Below the pieces are notes generated by a model. The model was not told the DNA's origin and did no database searches. It saw only the letters and a list, made by a program, of their open reading frames with translations. A stretch of 64,000 nt of DNA, from NCBI GenBank assembly GCA_965237855.1, contig CBDEGK010000002.1, forward strand, positions 310,001-374,000. Reading direction: 5' to 3'. Positions within the stretch are counted from its first letter, which is position 1, and each line of letters opens with the position of its first letter. This stretch comes from CBDEGK01 sp965237855. GTDB lineage: Bacteria; Pseudomonadota; Gammaproteobacteria; Pseudomonadales; Halieaceae. Positions 43,401 through 52,587 of this stretch are shown here, piece by piece. Both the position numbers and the translations under genes were made by a program.

Positions 43401-44831
43401 ATGAATTCAGCCGTTACTCCAGACACCATGCGGGCGCAGCTGCTGCGCTTAAAGAAAGCACAACGCGCTGGCGGCTTCCCGAATGCCAAAACGCGCAAAG
43501 ACCGCCTGCAGCGTTGTATCGACCTGCTGGTCGAGAATCAGGACGACCTGGTCAATGCACTGGATGAAGACTACGGCGGCCGCTCGCCTTACCTGAGCAA
43601 GATGTCAGAGGTGTTGCAGCCCATTGGTCATCTCAAGCATGCCATCAAGCACGTCGACAAGTGGATGAAGCCGGAAAAACGTTCCGCCATGTTTCCTATG
43701 GGCCTGTTCGGGGGCCGCGCCCGCCTCGAATACCATCCGCTGGGCGTGGTCGGCATCATGTCGCCGTGGAATTTTCCGATGGCAATGATTTTTCACCCCC
43801 TGGCCAATGCCCTGGCGGCCGGCAACCGCGCCATGATCAAACCCTCGGAATTTAACCCGAAAACAGCGGCACTACTGGAACAACTGTTCCAGCAGTATTT
43901 TAGCGAAGACGAGATAGTGGTTGTTAATGGGGGCCCGGAAGCTGGCGGCGCCTTTAGTGCATTGGATCTCGACCACATCATTTTTACCGGTGCCACCAGT
44001 ATCGGCAAAATGGTCATGCGAGCGGCCTCGCAGAACCTTACCCCGGTAACCCTGGAGTTGGGTGGCAAGTCGCCTACTATCATTAGTCAGCAAGCCGATA
44101 TCACTAAAACCGCGGAAATGATTATTTCCGGCAAAGTGATGAACGCCGGGCAGGTGTGTTTATCGCCGGACTATGTGTTCGTTCCAGAGGACAAGCTTGA
44201 GACCTTTATCGATACTGCCCGCAACACGTTTCTGAATATGTTCCCCACCGTCAGAGGTAACAGCGACTACGTGGCGGTGGTAAATTCGCGTCACTACGAG
44301 CGCATCACAGGTTACATCGATGAAGCCAAACAAGCGGGAGCCCGGGTTGAACCACTGGCGACCGATACCTATAACGCGGAAGAACAACGCATTCCCGTGC
44401 ACCTGGTGGTCAACCCCGATGAGAACCTGAAGGTCATGCAGGACGAAATTTTTGGGCCCATTATGATCGTCAAAACCTACCGAGAGATGTCCGAGTGCAT
44501 CGACTACATCGCCGATCATCCGCATCCACTGGGCCTCTACTTCTTTGGTGATGACAAAGCCGAACAGCAATACGTGCTGGAAAATACCCAGTCAGGAGGC
44601 GTGACCATCAATGACGTACTCATGCACGTTGCCAACATAGATCTACCTTTTGGTGGTGTGGGCAATAGCGGTATGGGCAATTACCAGGGTCGAGAGGGCT
44701 TCAAGACCTTCAGCCATGCGCGCAGCATCTACAAGCAGGGCTGGTTGAATCTACCCAAGCTGGCAGGCACCAATCCTCCCTACAATGCCGAGAAACTCGA
44801 CAAGATGTTTGCCGGCCAGATTAAAAAGTAG
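43401..44831 (+). CDS. Aldehyde dehydrogenase, coniferyl-aldehyde dehydrogenase-like
   Basis: A 476-residue NAD(P)-dependent aldehyde dehydrogenase. Catalytic Cys253 is in NAGQVCLSPDYV, Glu219 in LELGGKSP, Asn124 in SPWNFP. The short N-terminus and hydrophobic C-terminal end (class 3-like, YKQGWLNLPKLAG) fit coniferyl aldehyde dehydrogenase and fatty aldehyde dehydrogenases. It would oxidise aromatic or medium-chain aldehydes. It is monocistronic and convergent with the DUF4242 gene. Confidence 0.92.
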   Translation: MNSAVTPDTMRAQLLRLKKAQRAGGFPNAKTRKDRLQRCIDLLVENQDDLVNALDEDYGGRSPYLSKMSEVLQPIGHLKHAIKHVDKWMKPEKRSAMFPMGLFGGRARLEYHPLGVVGIMSPWNFPMAMIFHPLANALAAGNRAMIKPSEFNPKTAALLEQLFQQYFSEDEIVVVNGGPEAGGAFSALDLDHIIFTGATSIGKMVMRAASQNLTPVTLELGGKSPTIISQQADITKTAEMIISGKVMNAGQVCLSPDYVFVPEDKLETFIDTARNTFLNMFPTVRGNSDYVAVVNSRHYERITGYIDEAKQAGARVEPLATDTYNAEEQRIPVHLVVNPDENLKVMQDEIFGPIMIVKTYREMSECIDYIADHPHPLGLYFFGDDKAEQQYVLENTQSGGVTINDVLMHVANIDLPFGGVGNSGMGNYQGREGFKTFSHARSIYKQGWLNLPKLAGTNPPYNAEKLDKMFAGQIKK

Positions 44832-44842
44832 CGCCGGCGAAG

Positions 44843-45126
44843 CTAAGCTGGGTCGGATCTGACCACCACCGTATCAGCAATCGTGATAATTTCAGTGATG
44901 GGAAGATTCGCCGCGGCGGCGTGATTGCGAATAGCCTCCTCGCCACTGGCTTTTCGTATATGCAGACGGTGCCAAGCGCACCGCCCGCTTCCTCCAAAAC
45001 ATAGGTGCGGATCCAGCGAATATCGTCCGGCATCCCGTCACCTATTTCTGTCGAGCGCGCCGCTGCCGCTTCGAGTGTGGGTCCATCGGCAAAACCATCG
45101 CGGCGTAAAATCGCATATAGATTCAT
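44843..45126 (-). pseudogene. DUF4242 (SCO4226-like) gene, frameshifted
   Basis: Residues 1-58 (MNLYAILRRDGFADG... GTVCIYE) match the small DUF4242/nickel-binding-like family. After the AAAA run (minus strand; TTTT at 44951-44954) the frame changes. The other frame continues with ASGEEAIRNHAAAANLPITE and ends DTVVVRSDPA with TAG at 44843-44845, exactly the rest of the family. Adding one A restores a protein of about 94 residues. As written the frame runs to 44821 and yields a 101-residue protein with an unrelated tail overlapping the aldehyde dehydrogenase end. Either a real mutation or a homopolymer error. Confidence 0.8.
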
Positions 45127-45201
45127 TTTGCACTTCCTCGCTCTGAGTTCACTACCTTGAAAAGGCTAGTTCACACCCTGACAAGTCGCAACTTTCCCCG
45201 C

Positions 45202-46137
45202 CTACGCCGACTGGTTAAAAAGACTCGGTAACGCCTCTGCAGCCTGCTCCTGGTTGGTGATTACCGGGGGTTGGTTGCCATCGATATCGAGATAACCGTA
45301 TTCCAGCGCCAGCGCAGCACAGGCGTACGCCCCGCCGCTTCGCTGCAGGCGATTCTCATCCTGGTAGAGGGCCGCAACCGCCATACCGGTGAAGCGCGGG
45401 CTCTCAGAAATGATCAGATCTATCGCTTGCTCCGGCCCTTCGTCGCCGGTGTGTCGCGGCAAGACCATTTCCATACCACCACCATCGGCTTTCTCCCGGC
45501 ACTGGGAAAGAATGAGTTCGGTGCGGACCAGGCCCGGCCACAAGGACACAATAGTGACATTGTGGGGGGTCAACTCGTGGCAGAGATCGGCCGCCATTTT
45601 ATCCAGGCCGGCCTTGGCGGTGCCATAGGCAACCGAGTGCAGGTAACTGACGGCGCCCATGGAGGAAATGTTGACGATAAGCCCGGACTGCTTCTCCACC
45701 ATATGAGGACAGGCCGAAACAGAGGCTACATAGGCGGAGCGCAAACCCACTTGATGGACTTCGTCCCAAGCTGCCAGCGGTTGCTGCCAGGCCAGCTTGC
45801 CAATGTGCCGCTCCATGTCCTGTGCGGAGCATGCATTGTTAACGAGAATATCGAGGCCACCGTGATCTTTAGCTATCTGATCAAACAGGGCCTTAACATC
45901 ATCGTCATTGCCGTGATCACAGCGCACGGCAATACCGACCCCACCCAGTTCATCGATTTCAGCGGCAGTCGCCGATACCGTCCCGCCCAGGGGGTTGTCC
46001 TCGGCTTGTACGGTGCGGCCAGTGACGTACACGGTGGCGCCGAGAGAGCCGAGTTCCAGCGCCACGCCCTTGCCGATACCACGGCTGGCGCCGGTCACCA
46101 GGGCGACGGTATTTTCGAGTGTCTGCGATGCTGTCAT
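45202..46137 (-). CDS. SDR family oxidoreductase, DHRS1-like
   Basis: A 311-residue SDR. TGASRGIG begins near 16, ATVYVTGRT follows, and NNACSA, then the catalytic region SSMGAVSYLHSVAYGTAKAGLDKMAADL. The order and the SLWPGLVRTEL segment match DHRS1-type SDRs, which reduce steroids and other carbonyls. I start at MTASQT (46137) after AAGAGAC. Coq4 lies upstream on the same strand with 48 bases between. Confidence 0.9.
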   Translation of the reverse strand: MTASQTLENTVALVTGASRGIGKGVALELGSLGATVYVTGRTVQAEDNPLGGTVSATAAEIDELGGVGIAVRCDHGNDDDVKALFDQIAKDHGGLDILVNNACSAQDMERHIGKLAWQQPLAAWDEVHQVGLRSAYVASVSACPHMVEKQSGLIVNISSMGAVSYLHSVAYGTAKAGLDKMAADLCHELTPHNVTIVSLWPGLVRTELILSQCREKADGGGMEMVLPRHTGDEGPEQAIDLIISESPRFTGMAVAALYQDENRLQRSGGAYACAALALEYGYLDIDGNQPPVITNQEQAAEALPSLFNQSA

Positions 46138-46185
46138 AGAATGTCTCTTGTGTTGTGAATTAATCAATTTGTGGTAGGTGAAAGT

Positions 46186-46947
46186 CTAAGCTAGCGGAAT
46201 TAGCATATCGTCCGTTACCCGACCTCGGTGAATGGAGCCTGGCTCTCCTACCGCCAGAGCTTTACGCACTTCGGTCAAAGGTAGCGCCAGAAATTCCTCG
46301 TAGGGTTCAGCGATCAACAGTCCCGCCCGCTTGCCGCGCCAAAATGCTCGCCAGACATCACGGATTCTGATATGCCGGCTCAACACTGCCAGGAAAATAA
46401 ACAGCGGAATAGCTCGATCATTGAACCGCTGCGGTAGTGAAAAACACATCAGCGCGCTCTCGCCACTATTGGTCGCGTCATAGCCGACAATGACATGCCA
46501 CAGATCGTGCATGACCGTAAGGCGATCGGCGATGTACTGACGCACGGGGTCGAGCGTCGCATAATCGCGGGACATTTGATGTTGGTGTTGTAGTAATGCC
46601 AGGGAATCAAGCTGGTGGCGGTTGCTGAAGGTGAGAAAATGCCGACCCAGACTGTCCGCCGGCATTTCACCGAGGGCTTCCTTATCAACCAGCGCCAATG
46701 CCAGGTTGGGACGCCGGGAGAGAAGGTCCTGGCCCATAGCGCTGTCGAGTAGGCGCTGCACAAGCCGCTCCTCACTCATGCCGCCGATGGCATCACCCGT
46801 GGAATAGGCCGCATCAAGCACCTGGCTCGGATCCGCATCGCGAAATATCTTTATTTGCTGCCAGAGACGATTCCACTGTACCGGGCGCGGTTTCGCTGCT
46901 GGCAACGCGTCAGGCCGTACCCACTGCGAAGGCGCTGGTGTGCTCAT
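46186..46947 (-). CDS. Coq4 family protein
   Basis: A 253-residue protein with the Coq4 metal motif His147-Asp148-x2-His151-x11-Glu163 (MHDLWHVIVGYDATNSGES). Eukaryotic COQ4 is a ubiquinone-biosynthesis protein that binds zinc and acts in oxidative decarboxylation of the ring. Gammaproteobacteria make ubiquinone without it, so this homologue probably has another or auxiliary role. Its first bases overlap the end of the TonB receptor gene by 4 bases. Confidence 0.85.
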   Translation of the reverse strand: MSTPAPSQWVRPDALPAAKPRPVQWNRLWQQIKIFRDADPSQVLDAAYSTGDAIGGMSEERLVQRLLDSAMGQDLLSRRPNLALALVDKEALGEMPADSLGRHFLTFSNRHQLDSLALLQHQHQMSRDYATLDPVRQYIADRLTVMHDLWHVIVGYDATNSGESALMCFSLPQRFNDRAIPLFIFLAVLSRHIRIRDVWRAFWRGKRAGLLIAEPYEEFLALPLTEVRKALAVGEPGSIHRGRVTDDMLIPLA

Positions 46948-49244
46948 CGCTGCTCACCATAGCGGTAGATCACTTCAAGGCCATAGGTACGCGGTGTGCC
47001 AAAGGCCTGGGAGACGCTCACGTCCTGGGTATAAATACTGTGTGTGATCCACTCTTCGTCGGTCAGGTTCCTACCCCAGAGAGAGACTGACAAGCTGCCG
47101 TGTAAACTGCCGAGCGGAATGTCAACCAGGCTCAGGCGTCCATCCAGTAGTTGATAGGCATCTGTACGGTGCACGTTCTTCGAGGCGAAGTAGTACTCAT
47201 CACTTGCGATGTAAGTCACGTTCACCAGCGGCGTTCCTATAGGAGTCACAGCGAAAGTGTAGTCCAGAGTTAATGAGCCAGCATGTTGCGGTGACATCGG
47301 TGCGACAAATCGTTCATAGGCATCAGTCAGCGGATTGAATTGCAACGGCACATCCACATCCAGGTAGGTGTACTGCAACCCCAGGCTCAAGCCCGGCAGC
47401 GGTATGAAAACAGCGTCAATCTCAATGCCCCCTATTTCGATGGTTTCGCTGGCATTGATGGTTTCCGATACTGTGATATTTGTTGGGTCAGAAAAATCAA
47501 TCTGCTTATCTTCGTAGTCGGAGTAAAAGGCTGCCACGTTAACCCTGGCTCGCTTGGCCCAAAAATCGGATTTCAGACCCAATTCAAAGGTTTTAACCCG
47601 CTCCTCATCATAAGCACGGAAGGTGCTCGAGCGGGTACTGGTACCGGGCGCGCGATAAGCAGTTGACCATTTTATATACGTACTCAACTGGTCATTCCAG
47701 CGTCGACTCAGGCTGATCAGTGGGTCGAGACTGTCGGAGTCAACATCCAGAACACTGTTGTCGGGCAGGCCCTGGAGCTGATGTCGACCCCCCTCCTTTT
47801 TGTCTTCGCTGTAACGTAACCCCAGACTGATTTCCAACTGTGGGTCCCAGCTCGGTGCCCATGTGGTTTGACCAAAAATGGCCCAGGATTCTGTCTCCAC
47901 ATCCACCACATTGTTTTCAAACAGCAGTGGCTCAGGCAAACGTAGATACGTGGGCAGGAACAGCGTGGTTGCACCAAAATTGTCAGATTCATCAATCTCT
48001 TCTTCGAACCAGTACAACCCCAGCACAAAGTCCATCGAGTCATTCAGGGCTGTGCCGTGCAATTGAAATTCCTGGGAGAACTGGCTCTGCTCAGTGTCAG
48101 TGGTCGCCAGCACGCCGGACAGCAACGGGCCAGCGGCAGCGATGGCCACGCCGATATCCATGTTGGCGAACGTCTCGTGGTCTAACTCACGCCAGGCAGA
48201 AATTGAACGTAAACTGAGTGCGTCAGTAAAATCGTAGTCTATGGTGAGGGCATGGCCCTCGATGTCAGAGCTATTCGGTTGCAGGGGTGCTATGTCGTAG
48301 CGCGTCTCATCTTCACGGTCCAGTTCGGGACCAATTTCTACCGTGGGGCTGCTCTGCATGGCGGGCATCCCGGTGAGGGGATTGTCCTCGATGCGGTAGA
48401 GTTGATAGTAGAGTTGGGTGGTATCCACCTGGGATTTATCATAGGCGTAGTCAATATTAAGACCCAGCGAGTCTTGCAAATCCAGCCTGAGCGCGGCGCG
48501 GCCACCGCTCTTGTCTTCGTAGTAATAGTCATAGGCGGCCGGGTCAGAATTTTCCACCCAACCATCGCGTTCAGAGGCCAGGTAAGAGATCTTGCTACTC
48601 AAGGCTCCCAGCGCAGGAAAGTTTACCCGCACCAGGCCCCGCTGGTAGTCCAGGTTGCCCGCCGTCAGCCCCACTTCTACACCCAACTCGCCAGTCGGTT
48701 TCTGGGAGATCATATTGACCGCTCCGCCGGTTGTATTGCGACCGAACAGTGTGCCCTGTGGTCCGCGCAAAACTTCCATCCTCTCCAGGTCAACCAGCTC
48801 CGCACCCAGGCCCTGCACTCGCCCCAGAGAAACGCCGTCCAGATAGATGCCAACACCGGCATCCTTGGTAATCTGGGCGGCGTCGGTATTACCCACCCCG
48901 CGCATGAAGATAATGGCCGTGGAGGGATCGAACGCGTAGGGAGCAATGCGCAGACTGGGTATATAGCCGGTGTTCAGGTCGCTGAGGTCAGTCAGGCCCA
49001 GTTTCTCAAAATCTGCACGATTCATGACTGATATTGCTACCGGCGTGTCCTGAATATTCTCTTCGCGCTTACGGGCGGTGACGATCACCTCTTCAAGAAC
49101 CGGCTGAGCTGTGGGCTCTGCGGCGAAAACCGGCAATGCCAGCCCATTGCTCGCCAGTACCCAGAGCAGGCAAATCACTGGCAGGCCTGGCTTGAGCCTG
49201 CACTTGTACCTGGACCTGGCTACGACATCGATTAAAGTCTTCAA
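46944..49244 (-). CDS. TonB-dependent outer-membrane receptor
   Basis: A 766-residue receptor. The N-terminal signal region is long (about 1-42, ending PVFAAEP), followed by EEVIVTARKREENIQDTPVAI, the plug domain (IFMRGVGNTDAAQ, RGPQGTLFGRNTTGGAV), and a barrel ending GLEVIYRYGEQR instead of an aromatic terminal residue. The IT-ARKRE type again suggests import of a hydrophobic carbon source. It is divergent from a TetR regulator with a palindrome between them and overlaps coq4 at its end. Confidence 0.93.
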   Translation of the reverse strand: MKTLIDVVARSRYKCRLKPGLPVICLLWVLASNGLALPVFAAEPTAQPVLEEVIVTARKREENIQDTPVAISVMNRADFEKLGLTDLSDLNTGYIPSLRIAPYAFDPSTAIIFMRGVGNTDAAQITKDAGVGIYLDGVSLGRVQGLGAELVDLERMEVLRGPQGTLFGRNTTGGAVNMISQKPTGELGVEVGLTAGNLDYQRGLVRVNFPALGALSSKISYLASERDGWVENSDPAAYDYYYEDKSGGRAALRLDLQDSLGLNIDYAYDKSQVDTTQLYYQLYRIEDNPLTGMPAMQSSPTVEIGPELDREDETRYDIAPLQPNSSDIEGHALTIDYDFTDALSLRSISAWRELDHETFANMDIGVAIAAAGPLLSGVLATTDTEQSQFSQEFQLHGTALNDSMDFVLGLYWFEEEIDESDNFGATTLFLPTYLRLPEPLLFENNVVDVETESWAIFGQTTWAPSWDPQLEISLGLRYSEDKKEGGRHQLQGLPDNSVLDVDSDSLDPLISLSRRWNDQLSTYIKWSTAYRAPGTSTRSSTFRAYDEERVKTFELGLKSDFWAKRARVNVAAFYSDYEDKQIDFSDPTNITVSETINASETIEIGGIEIDAVFIPLPGLSLGLQYTYLDVDVPLQFNPLTDAYERFVAPMSPQHAGSLTLDYTFAVTPIGTPLVNVTYIASDEYYFASKNVHRTDAYQLLDGRLSLVDIPLGSLHGSLSVSLWGRNLTDEEWITHSIYTQDVSVSQAFGTPRTYGLEVIYRYGEQR

Positions 49245-49283
49245 GGAAGTCCCCTCTGGTGGTCTAACGGGTGCATAAACTAT

Positions 49284-49300
49284 AACTAATAGTATTAGTT
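49284..49300. promoter_or_regulatory. Palindromic operator, probable TetR binding site
   Basis: AACTAATA-G-TATTAGTT is a perfect 17-base palindrome in the 135-base gap between the divergent TonB receptor and tetR genes, 40 bases from the receptor start. This length and AT content are usual for TetR-family operators and suggest autoregulation plus control of the receptor. Confidence 0.65.
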
Positions 49301-49379
49301 TGTTGCAATAGCATAAGCCTCTGACGTAAAGTCTGTCAACTCACTTGAGATCACAAACCCATGACATGGAAACCAGGCA

Positions 49380-49943
49380 ATGGCCAGAACCCGGCGCGTA
49401 CTTGATCGAGACAGCGTAGTAAACCAGGCCGCCGAAATCGCCGATGAGATCGGGCTGGAACGCCTGACCATCTCGCTACTGGCAGACCGTCTCAATGTAC
49501 GCCCGCCCTCGATCTACAATCACGTCAAGAATCTGGATGATCTGTACAACCAGCTGACCTACAAAGGCATCAGGGATTTGCAGGCGACCCTGGAAAACTC
49601 CGTGCTGCACACCGATGAAGACAAGAGATTGGCCGCGATGTCCAAGGTTGTGCGCGACTTTGCCAGACAAAACCCCACCTTGTTCCTGTGCGCCAGCAGA
49701 AACTTTTCGCTGAGCAGTGAAGACTTTGAAAATGCCACCGCGGGACTAATGACGGTGATTGACAGCGGATTCAGCAGTTTGCAGCTGGGTGCAGATAAAT
49801 CCTTACTTTCGCAGTTATTCCTACGCTGCTTGATTAACGGCTTCATTAGCCTGGAAGCCAACAACGCCCTCGCCCCAGCTCAGGATACTGATGTTCTTTT
49901 CGAGCGCATGATCGAAATGGCTACCCGGGCAATCCTCGATTAG
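49380..49943 (+). CDS. TetR family transcriptional regulator
   Basis: A 187-residue regulator. The helix-turn-helix reads VVNQAAEIADEIGLERLTISLLADRLNVRPPSIYNHVKNLDDL (about 13-55). The C-terminal ligand domain resembles the WHG type. It probably represses the divergent TonB receptor and itself through the palindrome at 49284-49300. Ribosome site is weak (AGGCA). Confidence 0.91.
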   Translation: MARTRRVLDRDSVVNQAAEIADEIGLERLTISLLADRLNVRPPSIYNHVKNLDDLYNQLTYKGIRDLQATLENSVLHTDEDKRLAAMSKVVRDFARQNPTLFLCASRNFSLSSEDFENATAGLMTVIDSGFSSLQLGADKSLLSQLFLRCLINGFISLEANNALAPAQDTDVLFERMIEMATRAILD

Positions 49944-49978
49944 CGTCGGCCAGGATGGCGGGTACACAGCTGAACTCT

Positions 49979-51411
49979 CTAGAACAATTCGATAATCGGC
50001 GCTTCGTCATAGACCAGCGCCAGCGACGCGGCGACTTCTTGCGCAACCCGTTTGCCGCTCATATAAGCCCCGTGAACGGTCTGGTAGTGGGGAGAGCCCG
50101 CTGTGTGGCCTCTCCCGCGAAGAAAATTGTGTCCTGCACCGGCTTGGCCAGTACCGCGCGTTGTCCCACCCCGCCCGGTCGAGTGAAGGAGTAAGAGCCC
50201 CTGGAATAGGGGTCTGTGACCCAGTCTTTGTAGCGGTGCCAGCTCAATCGATCCTGCAAGCCGGTAGTGCCACTGGCAGCCTCCAGCCAGGCCAGCAACT
50301 GGACCAGGGCCGCCTCTTCACCCAGTGCACTGATGTCCCTGGCCATACTGCCGGATATCCAGGTACTGATTGCCTGGACACCATTGAGGGGGCCGTGCGG
50401 CGACAGGAAAGAAAGCCGCTCCCCCGCGGTATGGTATTCCAGGGACGCCGGGAATAAAGCTTTGCCGGTGTCCACCTGGAACAGCATATTGACCACGATG
50501 GCATTACCCATCTCCAGGGCCTCGATGGAGGCCAGCTTCCAATCTGGCAATGCTGGCTCCAGCGCCAGGGTGCCGCTCTGCAACACCCCAATCGACGCGG
50601 TAATAATCAAGCGCTTGGTGGTGAGAGTATGGGTCTGGCCATTCGAACGAAAAGACACACCGACCAGTTCAGGACGCCAAAAGACGCCGTCGACCTCGCT
50701 GGATAATTCAATTTGCCCGGTTAGGTTATCGGCCAGTTTTTGTGCCAAGGTCGAATAGCCACCAATCACCTGGAAATTTTGATCCACGGTTTCCTCCCAG
50801 GCTGACTCGGCCTCCAACAGGGAGTGGTAACTGATGGCCTCTGGCTCGGCGGTAAAATTCTGTGCCGCGGCGCCCAGATGTAGCTTTTCCAACGCGGTTA
50901 ATTCGAGCGTATCCAGGAATTGCCCCCAGGAAATATCCGGCCCACTATAGCTGGCATAGCCCGCTTCTGCCTTAATCCACGCCGCTTCAACCGCCTGCGA
51001 GCTACTTTCCGCGGCTATCCCACCAGGGCTAAATTCAAGGCTGTGCTCCGCACCGTGGCTTGGTATGGGACGGGTTTGAATACCGAATTCCCTGATCAGT
51101 TCCCAGGTCGCCACCTTGGAGCCATGAATCATCTGGGCGCCCATTTCGACCCCATGATGTACAAGCTCGCGATCGATGTGGGAATGCACACGGCCACCCA
51201 CTCGATCCCGCGCTTCCAGGACTAAAACTTTGAGGCCAGGACCTTCACGACCCAGCAGGCGGGCCGCAGTCATTCCCGAAATACCCGCACCAATAATGAC
51301 CACATCGTAGTCGGCACCGGCGAATCCCTGGGCTTGAGCGCGACCAAGCAGCGAGGATGCACCGAGCAATGCGGTATTCTGGATGAAGGACCTGCGGGTC
51401 GACCGTGCCAT
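49979..51411 (-). pseudogene. Flavin monoamine oxidase family gene, frameshifted near the 3' end
   Basis: An FAD-dependent amine oxidase with a Tat signal (RRSFIQNTALLGASSLL), GAGISGM (41-47) and FFAGEATQR. Just after that motif the frame is lost: as written it stops at 50059 (450 residues). The other frame continues QTVHGAYMSGKRVAQEV and ends at TAG 49979-49981, which is the normal FAD-binding end of the family. One G missing from the run at 50097-50099 (CCC on the plus strand) explains it; with it the protein would be about 477 residues. The C-terminal helix binds FAD, so the written version is probably inactive unless the base is a sequencing error. Confidence 0.8.
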
Positions 51412-51492
51412 GGACTACTCCGAGTCGCGATGGGTATATCAGGAATTGTCACATAAAAGCGGGCGAAATCGCCACTGCTTCACGGACTATCG

Positions 51493-51894
51493 CTATTTCA
51501 CGACTTTGAGTGCCGGTTTGCGAATATCTCCCACAGGCTGGGGCGGTGTCGGGGGTGAATCTGTGGGGGGCTGAGGTTCAGTCTCTTCTTCAAACACCAT
51601 GCCCTGGCCATTTTCACGAGCATAGATGCCGATCACTGCCGTCGTGGGCACGAAAACATCCGTGGCAATACCACCAAAACGGCCATTGAAACTCATCATC
51701 TCGTTACTGATTTCGAGATTAACCACGGAAACCGGGGAGACATTGAGCACAATCTGGCCGTCTTTAACATATTGCTGCGGTACTTCGACGCCCGCGGCCA
51801 TAGCATTGACCAGCACATAGGGCGTGCACTCGTTCTCGAGTATCCACTCGTAGAGTGCACGCATAATGTAGGGTCGACTCGAGGTCATAGACAT
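51493..51894 (-). CDS. sspB: ClpXP protease specificity-enhancing factor SspB
   Basis: A 133-residue adaptor that binds ssrA-tagged proteins and delivers them to ClpXP. The folded domain (about 1-108) has SSRPYIMRALYEWILENECTPYVLV and the strand SFNGRFGGIATDVFVP. The flexible tail (about 108-133) is Pro-rich and ends IRKPALKVVK, the ClpX-binding module. Next to sspA as usual. Confidence 0.96.
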   Translation of the reverse strand: MSMTSSRPYIMRALYEWILENECTPYVLVNAMAAGVEVPQQYVKDGQIVLNVSPVSVVNLEISNEMMSFNGRFGGIATDVFVPTTAVIGIYARENGQGMVFEEETEPQPPTDSPPTPPQPVGDIRKPALKVVK

Positions 51895-51927
51895 AATAAA
51901 TACCTCGTGTCCGACGGGGACATGCCC

Positions 51928-52560
51928 TTACAGGCGCATTTCCCGTTCTTGCTCGGACAAGCTGGCCTGGAATGACTCGCGATTGAACAGGCGGTCCATG
52001 TAGGCCAACAAAGGCTTGGACTGCTTCGTTGCGCGGTACTCAATTCCCAGGGCCGGCAGGCGCCACAAGATCGGTGCAATACAGCAATCAACCAGGGTAA
52101 ATTCTTCGGACATGAAGAACGGCTTATCAGCAAAAATTGGTGCAATGGCCAACAGGCTTTCACGCAGTTCCTTGGTAGATTTCTCCACCACATTGTTGGA
52201 GCGAGTGTGCTCGATAGCATCCACCTTGTCGCACCAGTCTTTCTCTATACGATGAATATAGAGGCGACTCTCGGCGCGGGCCACCGGGTATACCGGCAAC
52301 AGCGGCGGGTGCGGAAAGCGCTCGTCCAGGTACTCCATCATGACCTTGGATTCGTACAACACCAGGTCACGATCGACCAGCGTAGGTAACGAATTATAAG
52401 GGTTCAGTTCAGACAGTTCTGAAGGGGGATGGGCGTTATCGGCCTCCACCACATCCACTGTCACGCCTTTCTCTGCCAGCACGATACGCACGCGATGACT
52501 GTAATGACTATAACTGTCAGAATAAAAGGTCATTGAAGACCGCTTTGCCACAACTCCCAT
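51928..52560 (-). CDS. sspA: Stringent starvation protein A
   Basis: A 210-residue glutathione-transferase-fold protein that binds RNA polymerase and aids stress survival. The N-terminal domain has FYSDSYSHYSHRVRIVLAEKG (about 12-32) and NPYNSLPTLVDRDLVLYESKVMMEYLDERFPHPPLLP. The family motif PHPPLLPVYPVARAESR is present. It is in the conserved order rplM-rpsI-pet-sspA-sspB. Confidence 0.96.
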   Translation of the reverse strand: MGVVAKRSSMTFYSDSYSHYSHRVRIVLAEKGVTVDVVEADNAHPPSELSELNPYNSLPTLVDRDLVLYESKVMMEYLDERFPHPPLLPVYPVARAESRLYIHRIEKDWCDKVDAIEHTRSNNVVEKSTKELRESLLAIAPIFADKPFFMSEEFTLVDCCIAPILWRLPALGIEYRATKQSKPLLAYMDRLFNRESFQASLSEQEREMRL

Positions 52561-52587
52561 GGAGAATCCTCGAATCTAAATCTTATA

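Noticed and set aside
45271..46158. 295-residue plus-strand open frame over the DHRS1-like SDR gene
   Set aside because: Antisense to a gene with intact SDR motifs; no signal of its own.
51462..51473. Small hairpin GGCGA-TCGCC between sspB and the amine oxidase gene
   Set aside because: The perfect stem leaves only a 2-base loop and only a short U-run follows; too weak to call a terminator.
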